From Planctomycetota bacterium (GTDB taxonomy: Bacteria; Planctomycetota; B15-G4), in assembly GCA_029259715.1 (NCBI GenBank), contig JAJDEP010000007.1, forward strand, positions 170,754 through 234,753: 64,000 bases of DNA, written 5' to 3'. Below are positions 1 through 8,586 of the stretch, piece by piece. Under the pieces are notes generated by a model. It worked only from the letters and a program-made list of their open reading frames with translations, was not told the DNA's origin and made no database searches. A program made the translations under genes and the position numbers. The first letter of the stretch is position 1. Every line of letters begins with the position of its first letter.

Positions 1-2
1 GG

Positions 3-788
3 AGCATCGCGCTGGGCGACGTCGACAACGACGGGGCCGTCGACGCCGTGAGCTGCGGCAGCACGGCGGGCCGCGTCTCGGTGCTGCTCGGTGATGGCGC
101 GGGCGGCCTGGCGCCGCACTTCCAGCTCGATGTGGGCAACTTCCCCATCGCGGCGGACCTGGGCGACCTCGATGGCGACACCGACCTCGACCTCGTGTGC
201 AGCAACTTCGCCACCGACGACTGGACCGTCTACCTGAATCAGGGCAACGCCGTGTTCGGCGGCCGCTTCGAGCTGCCGGCGATCCTGGCCGGGTCGTGCG
301 CCGTGCTCGTCGACTACGACCGCAACGGCATGCTCGACATCCTCGGCATCGACGAGCTGGCCGACGTCGTACGCATCTGGAAGCAGGAGCCGGTGTCGCT
401 GCCCCTGGTGGCCGAGGCGACCTGCACCGCGACGCTGCGCCTCAACAACTTCGCCGTCCGCACGGGCTACGGCGGACGGCCGCCGCTCATCGTGCGCGGT
501 GGTGACGTCATGTTCCTCGGCGTGACCGCGCCGCCGGGTGCCCTGTTCGGCATCGGAGTCGGCAGCCAGGTCAACCCGGGCACGCAGACCCTCGGCGGGC
601 CGCTGCACCTGGGCGCGCCCATCGTCGTGCCCTTCCTGGGCTTCGCCGATGCGAACGGCGAGGCGTCCTTCCAGGTGCCCGTGCCCACCTCGGTGACGCC
701 CGGCGTGACCGTCACGCTGCAGTTGGTGGTCGAGCAGCCTTTCGCGCTGGTGATGGGCAACTCCGAGGTGATCCAGACCGCGCCTTGA
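3..788 (+). CDS. FG-GAP/VCBS-repeat exported protein, 3' part only
   Basis: This is the C-terminal part of a gene whose start lies left of the window. The first codons read SIALGDVDNDGAVDAVSC, a typical calcium-binding FG-GAP/VCBS loop, and two more such loops follow (GDLDGDTDLDLV and DYDRNGMLDILG). Repeats of this kind form beta-propeller blades in secreted or surface proteins. The last 100 or so residues form a separate Gly/Val/Pro-rich beta domain (core GIGVGSQVNPGTQTLGGP), which I associate with the C-terminal ends of planctomycete exported proteins. No enzymatic motif is visible. The next gene converges on it from the right. Function beyond an extracellular or surface role is unknown. 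Confidence 0.8.
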   Translation, partial: SIALGDVDNDGAVDAVSCGSTAGRVSVLLGDGAGGLAPHFQLDVGNFPIAADLGDLDGDTDLDLVCSNFATDDWTVYLNQGNAVFGGRFELPAILAGSCAVLVDYDRNGMLDILGIDELADVVRIWKQEPVSLPLVAEATCTATLRLNNFAVRTGYGGRPPLIVRGGDVMFLGVTAPPGALFGIGVGSQVNPGTQTLGGPLHLGAPIVVPFLGFADANGEASFQVPVPTSVTPGVTVTLQLVVEQPFALVMGNSEVIQTAP

Positions 789-843
789 GGGCGCGGCGGA
801 CCCGTCGTTCGAGGGGCCCGCGCGGTGGTCTGGCGGACCCGGG

Positions 844-3618
844 CTAGGGACGCAGCGTCGGCACGGCGGACGTCGAATCGATGCCGTAGGCGAAGCCGTC
901 GCTGCGGACGGCGGCGCCGAGCGCGCCCGGGCGCGCGTCACCCGTCACCGTCACCGTGATCGTGTGCCAACCGGAGGCGCCGAAGTCGTGGGTGAACACG
1001 GGTTGTTCGTAGAGCGGCAAAGGCGCCCAGAGGTCCACCGTCTGGGGGGGCGAGCCGTCGAGGGCGATCTCGGCGAAACCCGACCCCGGCTCACGCAGGG
1101 CGAACCAGGTCACGGAGTGGCCGTAGAAGGTGGTGGTGGTGAAGTCGCCGGCGCTGTCGGACCAGAGGGTGCCCCGGCCGAACGAGCGGGGCGCGTGGGG
1201 CAGCGTCGCGGCGAGCGGGACGCCGTCGGCGTGCGCGAGCGGGGCGGCCGGCGACAGGGCGTCGAGCCCGCGGGGCGGCAGGTCGGGCGCCATGCCCGGC
1301 GCCGTCTCCTCCGCCGTGTGCCCGGAGCAGCCGGCGGCGGCCAGGGCGTCGGCGCCCAGGTTTCCGGCGAGGGCCACGTCGGGCGTCCAGGTGCCGACGT
1401 GCTCGACCACCTGGTGCACCTCGTCGGCGCGCACGATGGTCGGCACGGGCGACCAGTCCGCGCCGCCGTTGGTCGACCGCCACAGGCCGGCGTGGTTGGT
1501 GAGGAACACCGTGCGATCGAAGCGGTAGGCGGGCGATACGGCCAGCACGCGCGGCGCATCGCGGGGCAGGCCGTCGCTCGCGGGCGCCCAGGTGTCGCCG
1601 CCGTTGGTCGTGCGGAAGACCCCGTGGTAGAGGCTGACGAGGAAGGCGACGCGGGGGTTCGTGAAGCGGGGCGCGGTGGCGATGCTCTCGATGACCAAGG
1701 GCGCGTCGGTGGGCAGGCCGGTGTTCACGGCCTGGAAGCTCTGTCCGCCGTCGAGGGAGCGCCAGACGCCGTCGCCGGCCGTGCCGAGGAAGGCCGTGCC
1801 GTCGTCGGCCACCTCGACCCAGCGGTTTTCGACGTCGGGCGGTCCGGTGGGCACGAAGCTCCAGCCCCCGTCGGTGCTCACCCACAGCCCGTGGTCGGGT
1901 GAGCCGGCGTAGAGCGTGCCGTCGTCGACGAAGTTCGGTGAGAAGTCGAGCTGGGTCACCACGGCCTCGAAGGGGATGCCGTTGAGCGGCGACCAGCCGG
2001 CGCCGCCGTCGTCGCTGCGCCAGGCGCCGCCGTCCGCGGTGCCGATGACCACCAGCCGGTCGTCGGCGAAGCGCGGCGACAGGGCGATGGAGCGGATCAC
2101 CGTGGCGCCGGGCGGCTTGGGGATGTGCTGCCACCGACGCCCGCCATCGTGGGAGCGATACAGCTGGATGTGCGCGTAGAACAGCGTGCGGTCGCTGCTG
2201 TACTGGGGCGACACGGCCATGGACGCCGAGAAGGTGGAGAGGACGCCGGCGCCGAGGGCGGTCCATGCGGGCAGCGGCTCGGGAGCGGGCAGCGGTGTGT
2301 GCGGGTCGACGTGAGCGGGGGGCGTCGCGCCCGACGGTGCGCCCAGGAGTGACCCCGACAGGGCGCCGGACACCGCGTCGTCGAGCCCGAGCTCTCCGCC
2401 GGCGCCTTGGCCCGGGGCCGGAACCTCGTCGTGCGTCGGGAAGGGGTCGATGACCGGCGTTTCGGTGAGCCGCCCGCGGATCAGGCCTGCGCCGTAGTTG
2501 CCCATGAAGACCAGGCCGTCGTCGCCGAAGGTGCGGGTGAGCTCGAGGGCGCGATTGACCCGCATGGAGTAGACGTCCTGCTGTCGCCAGGTCAGGCCGC
2601 GGTCGTCCGAGAGGAAGAAGCCCTCGAACATGGCCAGCAGCACGCGCCCGCTCGTGGCGAAGTCGGGCGCGGGCACGACGTCGCGGTAGTGCACGCTGGA
2701 GAGGTTGGAGAGAGCCTCGATGCCCACGTTGCTCACGACCCAGGGCGCGAAGGAGGTGTCGGACCGGTAGCAGCCGCCCTGCTGGCCGATGCTCAACAGC
2801 GTGCCGTCATCGGCGTAGCGCACCTGGGTGATGATCGGGTCGGCGAGCCCGTCGAGGTGGAAGGTGAAGCGGGCGCCGCCGTCGATGCTGAGCGCGACGC
2901 CGAGGCCGGAGCGCCCGAAGCACACGGCCAGGGTGTCGCCCGTGGGATCGAGCGGCGAGACGGCCACCGCGTCGACCCGCTGGGGGAAGGACGCCAGGGG
3001 CGTCCAGCTGTCGCCGTTGTCCGTCGAGCGGTGCACTACCTGGGTGCCCGCGTAGATCACGGTGCCGTCGCCGCTCACGTCGATGAAGCGGATGTCGACC
3101 TCGGTCAGGTTGGTGAGCTCGGTCCACGCGTCGCCGCGGTCGCCGGTGCGCTGCACGCCCGAGGCGGTGGCGGCGAGCAGCCGGCCGTCGATGGCGAAGT
3201 CCGGCGAGATGGCGAGGTCGAACACCAGGACGTCGGCGAGGACCTTCTGCCAGGTGTCGCCGCGGTCGACGCTGCGCCAGACGCCGTCCTGGGTGGCGGC
3301 GAAGGCCGTGTCGTCGTTGGCGTAGTCGGGGGAGAAGGCGAAGGTGCGCACGCCCTCGTCGATCATGGGCAGGCCGTAGCTCTGCCAGGTGAGGCCGCCG
3401 TCCACCGAGCGGGCGAACAGGCGGTGCCGCGTCATCACCGTGGAGAGGAAGACCGTGCCGTCGGTCTCGTAGGCGGGGGACACGCCGACGGCATTGATCA
3501 CGTCGTGGGGCGAATGGGCCGCGGCGCCGGGGGCCAGCCCGAGGAGCAGCCCCAGCACCAGGGCGAAGGCCAGCCCGTGCCGGCTGCCACTGCGCTGGTT
3601 TCTCCCGTCGTCCTGCAT
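844..3618 (-). CDS. Secreted BNR/sortilin-like beta-propeller protein
   Basis: This large exported protein (about 924 residues) is built of repeated motifs of the type W.S.DGG.TW and AFSPDYANDDTAFA. These are the Asp-box/BNR repeats of sortilin, sialidase and photosystem-stability-factor-like propellers. The N-terminus has a short polar segment and then a hydrophobic signal peptide ending around APGAAAH. I prefer the ATG at 3618 because GGGAG lies six bases upstream; an in-frame ATG at 3651 has no such site. A proline/glycine-rich linker near the middle (VPAPGQGAGGELG) separates two propeller halves. The C-terminal domain (about the last 110 residues) has no motif I recognise. It is probably extracellular; ligand unknown. 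The gene diverges from rimO. Confidence 0.85.
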   Translation of the reverse strand: MQDDGRNQRSGSRHGLAFALVLGLLLGLAPGAAAHSPHDVINAVGVSPAYETDGTVFLSTVMTRHRLFARSVDGGLTWQSYGLPMIDEGVRTFAFSPDYANDDTAFAATQDGVWRSVDRGDTWQKVLADVLVFDLAISPDFAIDGRLLAATASGVQRTGDRGDAWTELTNLTEVDIRFIDVSGDGTVIYAGTQVVHRSTDNGDSWTPLASFPQRVDAVAVSPLDPTGDTLAVCFGRSGLGVALSIDGGARFTFHLDGLADPIITQVRYADDGTLLSIGQQGGCYRSDTSFAPWVVSNVGIEALSNLSSVHYRDVVPAPDFATSGRVLLAMFEGFFLSDDRGLTWRQQDVYSMRVNRALELTRTFGDDGLVFMGNYGAGLIRGRLTETPVIDPFPTHDEVPAPGQGAGGELGLDDAVSGALSGSLLGAPSGATPPAHVDPHTPLPAPEPLPAWTALGAGVLSTFSASMAVSPQYSSDRTLFYAHIQLYRSHDGGRRWQHIPKPPGATVIRSIALSPRFADDRLVVIGTADGGAWRSDDGGAGWSPLNGIPFEAVVTQLDFSPNFVDDGTLYAGSPDHGLWVSTDGGWSFVPTGPPDVENRWVEVADDGTAFLGTAGDGVWRSLDGGQSFQAVNTGLPTDAPLVIESIATAPRFTNPRVAFLVSLYHGVFRTTNGGDTWAPASDGLPRDAPRVLAVSPAYRFDRTVFLTNHAGLWRSTNGGADWSPVPTIVRADEVHQVVEHVGTWTPDVALAGNLGADALAAAGCSGHTAEETAPGMAPDLPPRGLDALSPAAPLAHADGVPLAATLPHAPRSFGRGTLWSDSAGDFTTTTFYGHSVTWFALREPGSGFAEIALDGSPPQTVDLWAPLPLYEQPVFTHDFGASGWHTITVTVTGDARPGALGAAVRSDGFAYGIDSTSAVPTLRP

Positions 3619-3696
3619 CTCGCTCCCTGCCCTCGTGTCGGCCCGATTCATGCCTGGATGCGCAGCGCGTGCCGACCGGGCAGTTTAGCCCGCCTC

Positions 3697-3725
3697 CGTT
3701 CTCCCGGGGGGCCGACTGCTAGAAT
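3697..3725 (+). promoter_or_regulatory. Extended -10 promoter for rimO, predicting a leaderless mRNA
   Basis: TGCTAGAAT (extended -10, hexamer 3720-3725) ends nine bases before the rimO ATG at 3735, so transcription would begin at or next to the start codon. No Shine-Dalgarno sequence is visible in those nine bases (ctgccgccc). The -35 region around 3697-3702 is poor. The call rests on the -10 element and on the identical layout at the argF' gene (25232-25237). Confidence 0.4.
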
Positions 3726-3734
3726 CTGCCGCCC

Positions 3735-5201
3735 ATGTCCGCGCCCCCCCAACCACCCGCCACGGCGACCGAAGACGGCCCCTCCGAGCCCAAGGTGGCC
3801 GGTCGCGCGGTGTGCCTGGTGTCCCTGGGCTGCAGCAAGAACCTCGTCGACAGCGAGGTCATGGCGGGTCACCTGGGCCGCGCGGGGCTCGAGCTGGTGG
3901 CCGATCCCGCCGAGTCGGACCTGGTCATCGTGAACACCTGCGGCTTCATCGACGCCGCTCGCGAGGAGTCCATCGACACGATCCTCGAGTATGTCGAGAT
4001 GAAGGAGCGCGGCGAGCTGGCGGGCGTGGTGGTGACGGGCTGTCTCGTGCAGTTGCATGCCGACGCCCTGTCGGCCGAGCTGCCCGAGGTCGACGCCTTC
4101 CTGCCGCTGTCCGATTATTCGGGCGTGCCGTCCATCGTGAACGCGGTGCTCGGCGGGACGCCCAGCGAGGTCTGCCCCGCGGGCGAGGCCCCGGGCGGCG
4201 CGCCCAAGGCGGCGGACAACGACCTCGGGCGGGCGTTGCTGACCCCGGCCCACACGGCCTACCTGCGCCTCGGCGAAGGCTGCGACCACATCTGCGCGTT
4301 CTGCGCCATCCCGCACATCCGCGGCAAGCTCAAGAGCAAGCCCATGGAGGTGCTGCTGGAGGAGGCCGGGGCCCTGGCGACCCTGGGCGCGCGGGAGCTG
4401 ACCCTCATCGCCGAGGACACGACGGACTACGGCAAGGACCTCAAGGCGGGTTACGGCCTGGCCGACCTGCTCACCGGCCTCGGCGACGTCGACGGCCTGG
4501 AGTGGGTGCGGGTGATGTACGCCCACCCGGCGACCATGGACCAGCGCCTGATCGAGACCATGGCCCGGGTCGACAAGGTCGTGCCCTACCTCGACATGCC
4601 GGTGCAACACGGCGACGCCGACGTGCTGCGCGCCATGCGCCGGGGCACCAGCCCCGATCGCATCCGCAAGGTGGTGGGCTGGCTGCGCGCGTCGATCCCC
4701 GACCTGGTCCTGCGCACGACGATCCTGGTGGGCTTCCCGGGCGAGACGGAGCAGGCCTACGCCCGCCTGCTCGAGCTGCTCGACGAGCTGGCCTTCGACC
4801 GCCTGGGCTGCTTCGTCTACTCGGCCGAGCCGGGCACCGAGGCGGACGGCCTGCCCGGCGAGGTGTCGCGGGAGGTGGCCGAGGAGCGTCGCGCTGAGGT
4901 GATGCGGCGTCAGCGGCAGCGCGTCACGGCGGCCCATCAACGGCGGGTGGGCTCCATCGAACGGGTGCTCGTGGACGCCGTGGAGGCGCTGGACGACCGC
5001 CCGGACGCCGACAGCGGTCTGCGGGCCATCGGCCGCACCCGCTTCGACGCGCCCGAGGTCGACGGCCGGGTCCTGGTGGAGTTGCCCAGCCCGAACAGCG
5101 CCGCGGCCCGCGCCCTCGGCGACATCGGCCCCGGCGACTTCCTGTCGGTGCGCATGACAGGGGTGAAGGGCTACGACCTCACCGGTACCCTCGCTCCATG
5201 A
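3735..5201 (+). CDS. rimO: Ribosomal protein S12 methylthiotransferase RimO
   Basis: A radical-SAM methylthiotransferase that adds a methylthio group to the conserved Asp of ribosomal protein S12. The N-terminal UPF0004 domain carries the three auxiliary-cluster cysteines (GCSKN Cys33, NTCGF Cys69, TGCL Cys103). The radical-SAM domain has CDHICAFC (Cys183, 187, 190), followed by IPHIRGK. A TRAM-type domain fills the last 80 residues. SLGCSKNLVDSE and the PHIRG motif point to RimO rather than MiaB. The length (488 residues) includes a roughly 20-residue disordered N-terminal extension. The stop overlaps the pgsA start by four bases (ATGA), so the two are probably translated from one mRNA. Confidence 0.95.
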   Translation: MSAPPQPPATATEDGPSEPKVAGRAVCLVSLGCSKNLVDSEVMAGHLGRAGLELVADPAESDLVIVNTCGFIDAAREESIDTILEYVEMKERGELAGVVVTGCLVQLHADALSAELPEVDAFLPLSDYSGVPSIVNAVLGGTPSEVCPAGEAPGGAPKAADNDLGRALLTPAHTAYLRLGEGCDHICAFCAIPHIRGKLKSKPMEVLLEEAGALATLGARELTLIAEDTTDYGKDLKAGYGLADLLTGLGDVDGLEWVRVMYAHPATMDQRLIETMARVDKVVPYLDMPVQHGDADVLRAMRRGTSPDRIRKVVGWLRASIPDLVLRTTILVGFPGETEQAYARLLELLDELAFDRLGCFVYSAEPGTEADGLPGEVSREVAEERRAEVMRRQRQRVTAAHQRRVGSIERVLVDAVEALDDRPDADSGLRAIGRTRFDAPEVDGRVLVELPSPNSAAARALGDIGPGDFLSVRMTGVKGYDLTGTLAP

Positions 5202-5812
5202 ATCTGCCGAACACCATCACCATGGGTCGATTCGCGCTGGCCCTGGTGCTGTTCGGCTACCTGTTCGGCACCGACGTGTGCGCCGGCCCCGAGTGGTGGC
5301 CGCCGGCCATCGCCGGCATCGGATTCATCCTGGTGGTGATCACCGACGCCCTCGACGGGTACTACGCCCGCAAGCTCAACCAGATGACCGCCTTCGGCCG
5401 CATCGCCGACCCGGTGGTCGACAAGGTGCTCGTGAGCGGCGCGCTGATCTTCCTCTCGTCGGCGGCGTGGGCTCGTTCGATGCACCCCTTCCTGGTGCTC
5501 ATCACGGTGGTGGTGGTCGGGCGGGAATTCATGGTGAGCGGCCTGCGCGGCTTCATCGAGGCCCGCGGCGTGGCCTTCCCCGCCCGCTGGGACGGCAAAC
5601 TCAAGATGGTGTTGCAGTGCATCGCCGTGCCGGCGTTGTTCTTTCAGCGCATGAACGACCTCGGCTGGCCCGGGACGACCTGGCTGGTGCAGTCGATGAA
5701 CGTGATCGCGGTGGGTTCGTTGTGGCTCATGTTCCTGGTGACGCTCAGCTCGGGCGCCCGTTACGTCGTCGCGGCGGCGCGCGAGCTGCGCGCCGACGGC
5801 GCGAACGTCTGA
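5198..5812 (+). CDS. pgsA: CDP-diacylglycerol-glycerol-3-phosphate 3-phosphatidyltransferase
   Basis: An integral membrane enzyme that makes phosphatidylglycerophosphate, the committed step to phosphatidylglycerol and cardiolipin. The complete CDP-alcohol phosphatidyltransferase signature is present: Asp50, Asp53-Gly54, Ala57-Arg58, Gly67, Asp71 and Asp75, with the expected spacing. Several hydrophobic helices surround it. At 204 residues the length is normal. The start overlaps the rimO stop by four bases, and pgpA, the next step of the same pathway, follows 17 bases downstream. The three genes form an apparent operon. Confidence 0.93.
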   Translation: MNLPNTITMGRFALALVLFGYLFGTDVCAGPEWWPPAIAGIGFILVVITDALDGYYARKLNQMTAFGRIADPVVDKVLVSGALIFLSSAAWARSMHPFLVLITVVVVGREFMVSGLRGFIEARGVAFPARWDGKLKMVLQCIAVPALFFQRMNDLGWPGTTWLVQSMNVIAVGSLWLMFLVTLSSGARYVVAAARELRADGANV

Positions 5813-5829
5813 CATGAGGACGGCCTGAC

Positions 5830-6417
5830 ATGGGCGCCGGCGCCGCAGGGGACGCTCCCGTCGGCGCGCCCCGCCAGACTCCGGGCGCCGCCTTGCGTCG
5901 GCTGCTCGGCACGGGCTTCGGCTCGGGCTGGCTGCCCCTGGCCCCGGGCACCTGGGGCAGCCTGGCCGCGCTGCTCCTGCTGGCGCTGGCCTTCGGCGTC
6001 GAGGGCCTGGGGGAAGGGCTCGTCGGCGGCGCCGTCGTCGATCGCCCGCCCGAATTCCTGCCGTCGTCCGCCCTCGGCATGCTCGTCCTGGTCACGCTCA
6101 TCACCGCGCTGGTGGGCTGGAAGCTGGCCGCCTCGGCCGAAGCCGACTATGGGCGCCCCGACCCGCCGGCCTTCGTGCTCGACGAGTGGGTGGGACAGGC
6201 CATCGCCGTCATGCCCCTGGTCTCGGGGCCGTTCCATGCGCCCAGGCCCCTGTCCGCGCTCGGGCTGGTGGTGGCCTTCGGGGTCTTCCGGGTTCTCGAT
6301 GCGGGCAAACCCTGGCCGGTGTCCCGTTTCGATCGCCTGCCGGGGGGCGTCGGTATCATGTCCGACGATGTGGTGGCCGGCGGACTCGCGGCCCTGGTGG
6401 TGATGGCCGTCGCCTGA
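5830..6417 (+). CDS. pgpA: Phosphatidylglycerophosphatase A
   Basis: A membrane phosphatase that converts phosphatidylglycerophosphate to phosphatidylglycerol, using the product of the preceding pgsA. Family motifs are clear: LAPGTWGSLAA near residue 40, FVLDEWVGQ near residue 118 with the catalytic acidic residues, and the C-terminal KPWPVSRFDRLPGG and GIMSDDVVAG blocks. Three or four hydrophobic helices are visible. The N-terminal 25 residues are polar and not conserved. Co-location with pgsA strongly supports the assignment. Confidence 0.92.
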   Translation: MGAGAAGDAPVGAPRQTPGAALRRLLGTGFGSGWLPLAPGTWGSLAALLLLALAFGVEGLGEGLVGGAVVDRPPEFLPSSALGMLVLVTLITALVGWKLAASAEADYGRPDPPAFVLDEWVGQAIAVMPLVSGPFHAPRPLSALGLVVAFGVFRVLDAGKPWPVSRFDRLPGGVGIMSDDVVAGGLAALVVMAVA

Positions 6418-6514
6418 GCCTCGGGAGGCCTGACCCGCCGAACACCGCCTCGCGGGCCGCGGCCCCGGGGAGCGGATCAGTCACCGCGTGGTGGCGGCGA
6501 GGGTAGGGAGGGGC

Positions 6515-8152
6515 ATGGGACAGATCCCCGTGAGCGAGGGGCGGCACGTCAAGGGGACCTCCCTGGCGATCAAGCTGTCGGTCGCCATCACCATGCTCGT
6601 GCTGGTGTTCATGCTGGTGTTCGCGCTGTTCCTGCGCAGCTTCGTGCACGACACCATGCGCGATCAGGTCATCCGCACGGCCAAGGAGGCCGCGCGCGCC
6701 GGGGCCCAGGCCGAGCTGGCGGCGTGGGAGCTGTACTACGGCACGCCCTACCAGGGCATGGCCAAGGCCGAGATCCAGGCCATCGTCGACCAGTGGACGC
6801 CCGAGCAGTACGAGAACCGCTTCCTGACCCCCGACCAACGCCAGCAGCTCGAGTGGAACCGCAAGCGGCTGCAGCGCTTCAGCGACGAGAACAGCCTGAT
6901 CCTCGAGGTGGACATCGTGTCGCAGGACCGCCGCACGATCCTGGCCACGTCGATGGTGGGGGGCAGCACCAAGTACGAGCCCACGAAGGAATCGGCCCGC
7001 GACGACGACGAGTTCGCCGAGGAGGGCTACCTCACCTACCCGGGCACCCAGCGTCTGTTCGTGGTGCGCGGCCAGGCGCCCGTGCTCGACAAGTCGGGCC
7101 ACGTGGCCGGCTACTTCGGGGTCTACATCGACGCGCGCAACATCGTGGACGCGACGAGCGCGTTCATGCTCACGGTGAGCTACGCCGCGGCCCTGTTCAT
7201 CCTGCTGGGCGCCGCGCTCTCCTTCGTCATGGGGCGGCGCATCACGCGGCCGTTGACGAAGCTGCAGGAGGACATCCGGGTGGTGGCCGGCGGCGACCTC
7301 GAACACCACACCGTGCCGCACTCCAGCGACGAGATCGGACAGCTCGCGCGGACCTTCGACCACATGACCAAGACCCTGCGCGTCGCCCAGGAGCAGGAGC
7401 GCGAGACCGCGGCGGCCCAGCACCAGATGACCGTGGCGGGCGAGGTCACCGACCGGCTCTTCCCCGACGACATGCCCATGGTGCCGGGCTACGACATGGG
7501 CGGGCACCACGAGGTGGCGGGGGCCGTGGGCGGCGAATACTACGACGTGCTCGTCATGGACGGGGGGCGCATCGGCTTCCTCATCGCCGCCGCCTCGGGC
7601 ACCGGCATCCCGGCGGCCATGGTCATGGCCATGACGCGCAGCTACCTCAAGGAGGTGGCGCATCACGAGCAGGACCCCGGGGTCGTGCTGCGCCGGGTCA
7701 ACGAGCTCATGGCGGGCGAGCTGCGCGAGGGCATGTACGTGAGCGTGCTGCTCGCGGTGCTCGATCCCGACACCGGCAGGGTCTGCGTGGCCAACGCCGG
7801 CCACGCGCCGCTGATCACGTGGCGCCGGTCCACGGGCAAGATCGCCGCGCAACACAGCGAGGGCATCGCCCTGGGCTTCGACTCGGGGCCCGTGTTCGAC
7901 CGCACGCTGAAGGTGCTGGACGTCGACCTCGAACCCGGCGACCGCATCGTGCTGCTGTGCGCGGGGGTGGGTGGGCTGCAGGGCGCCGAAGGGGGCGAGC
8001 TCGGTGATCGTCGCTTCCTCGGCCTGATCCAGCACGAGGCCGAGCACCCCTCGGGGCAGTTCGTCAAACGGGTTGCGGCCCTGCTGGCGAAGTTCCGCGG
8101 CAAGCAGCCCTTGTCGGTCGACGTGACCCTGCTCACACTGAGGCGTCAGTAG
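6515..8152 (+). CDS. Membrane sensor protein with HAMP and degenerate SpoIIE/PP2C domain
   Basis: A 545-residue signalling protein. From this start there is a transmembrane helix at about residues 18-41, an extracytoplasmic sensor domain to about 215, a second helix at about 217-240, a HAMP linker, and a SpoIIE-type PPM phosphatase domain from about 320 to the end. The ATG at 6515 is chosen because AGGGAGGGG precedes it; a GTG at 6488 lacks one. The phosphatase domain has lost several residues normally needed for metal binding: GGEYYD (339-344) replaces GGDYYD, AAASGTG (358-364) replaces the usual GDVSGHG, LCAGVG replaces TDGV, and VDVT replaces DDIT. It may be catalytically inactive and act by binding a partner. 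No anti-sigma or STAS gene lies beside it. Confidence 0.85.
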   Translation: MGQIPVSEGRHVKGTSLAIKLSVAITMLVLVFMLVFALFLRSFVHDTMRDQVIRTAKEAARAGAQAELAAWELYYGTPYQGMAKAEIQAIVDQWTPEQYENRFLTPDQRQQLEWNRKRLQRFSDENSLILEVDIVSQDRRTILATSMVGGSTKYEPTKESARDDDEFAEEGYLTYPGTQRLFVVRGQAPVLDKSGHVAGYFGVYIDARNIVDATSAFMLTVSYAAALFILLGAALSFVMGRRITRPLTKLQEDIRVVAGGDLEHHTVPHSSDEIGQLARTFDHMTKTLRVAQEQERETAAAQHQMTVAGEVTDRLFPDDMPMVPGYDMGGHHEVAGAVGGEYYDVLVMDGGRIGFLIAAASGTGIPAAMVMAMTRSYLKEVAHHEQDPGVVLRRVNELMAGELREGMYVSVLLAVLDPDTGRVCVANAGHAPLITWRRSTGKIAAQHSEGIALGFDSGPVFDRTLKVLDVDLEPGDRIVLLCAGVGGLQGAEGGELGDRRFLGLIQHEAEHPSGQFVKRVAALLAKFRGKQPLSVDVTLLTLRRQ

Positions 8153-8185
8153 ACGGGGCGCCCGTCGCCCGGGGAGGAGCAGGCC

Positions 8186-8566
8186 GTGATCGACAGCGAC
8201 GCGAAGATCAGCGAGTTCCAGCGCCACATCGAGGAACTCTACGGCGAGAAGGACATGGCCCGGGGCACGGCCGGCACCTTCATGTGGTTCGTCGAGGAGG
8301 TGGGCGAGCTCTCCCGGGCGCTCAAGAAGGGCGACCGCGGCAACCTCGAGGAGGAATTCGCCGACGTCTTCGCCTGGATGACCACGCTGGCGTCGATGCA
8401 CGGGGTCGAGCTCGATCAGGCCGTGCTCAAGAAGTACGGGCCGGGCACGCCGCGGTACGAGGAGGCCATGGCCGAGAAGCGCGCCCGCGGAGCGGCGGCC
8501 GGGGGCCCCATGGCCGGCGACCCCATGCCCGGCGACTCAGCAGCCGGCGACCCCGCCTCGGCGTGA
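8186..8566 (+). CDS. MazG-like nucleotide pyrophosphohydrolase
   Basis: A small (126-residue) all-helical NTP pyrophosphohydrolase of the MazG superfamily, expected to hydrolyse (d)NTPs to monophosphates. The signature acidic blocks are present: FVEEVGELSRAL (the EExxE motif) and, one helix later, EEEFADVFAW with the E...D pair that completes the Mg2+ site. The gene starts with GTG at 8186, preceded by GGGGAGGAG. The last 25 residues are a low-complexity Gly/Asp/Pro/Ala tail. It lies between the sensor gene and priA, 20 bases from priA. The physiological substrate cannot be told from sequence. Confidence 0.85.
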   Translation: MIDSDAKISEFQRHIEELYGEKDMARGTAGTFMWFVEEVGELSRALKKGDRGNLEEEFADVFAWMTTLASMHGVELDQAVLKKYGPGTPRYEEAMAEKRARGAAAGGPMAGDPMPGDSAAGDPASA

Positions 8567-8586
8567 GGTGACGGCGACGCCTTGAG

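Noticed and set aside
2407..3933. Long plus-strand frame over the BNR protein and the rimO start
   Set aside because: It is an opposite-strand shadow of the repetitive BNR gene caused by very high third-position G+C. The residue mix (Gly, Arg, Val and His rich) has no motif, and the minus-strand gene is convincing.
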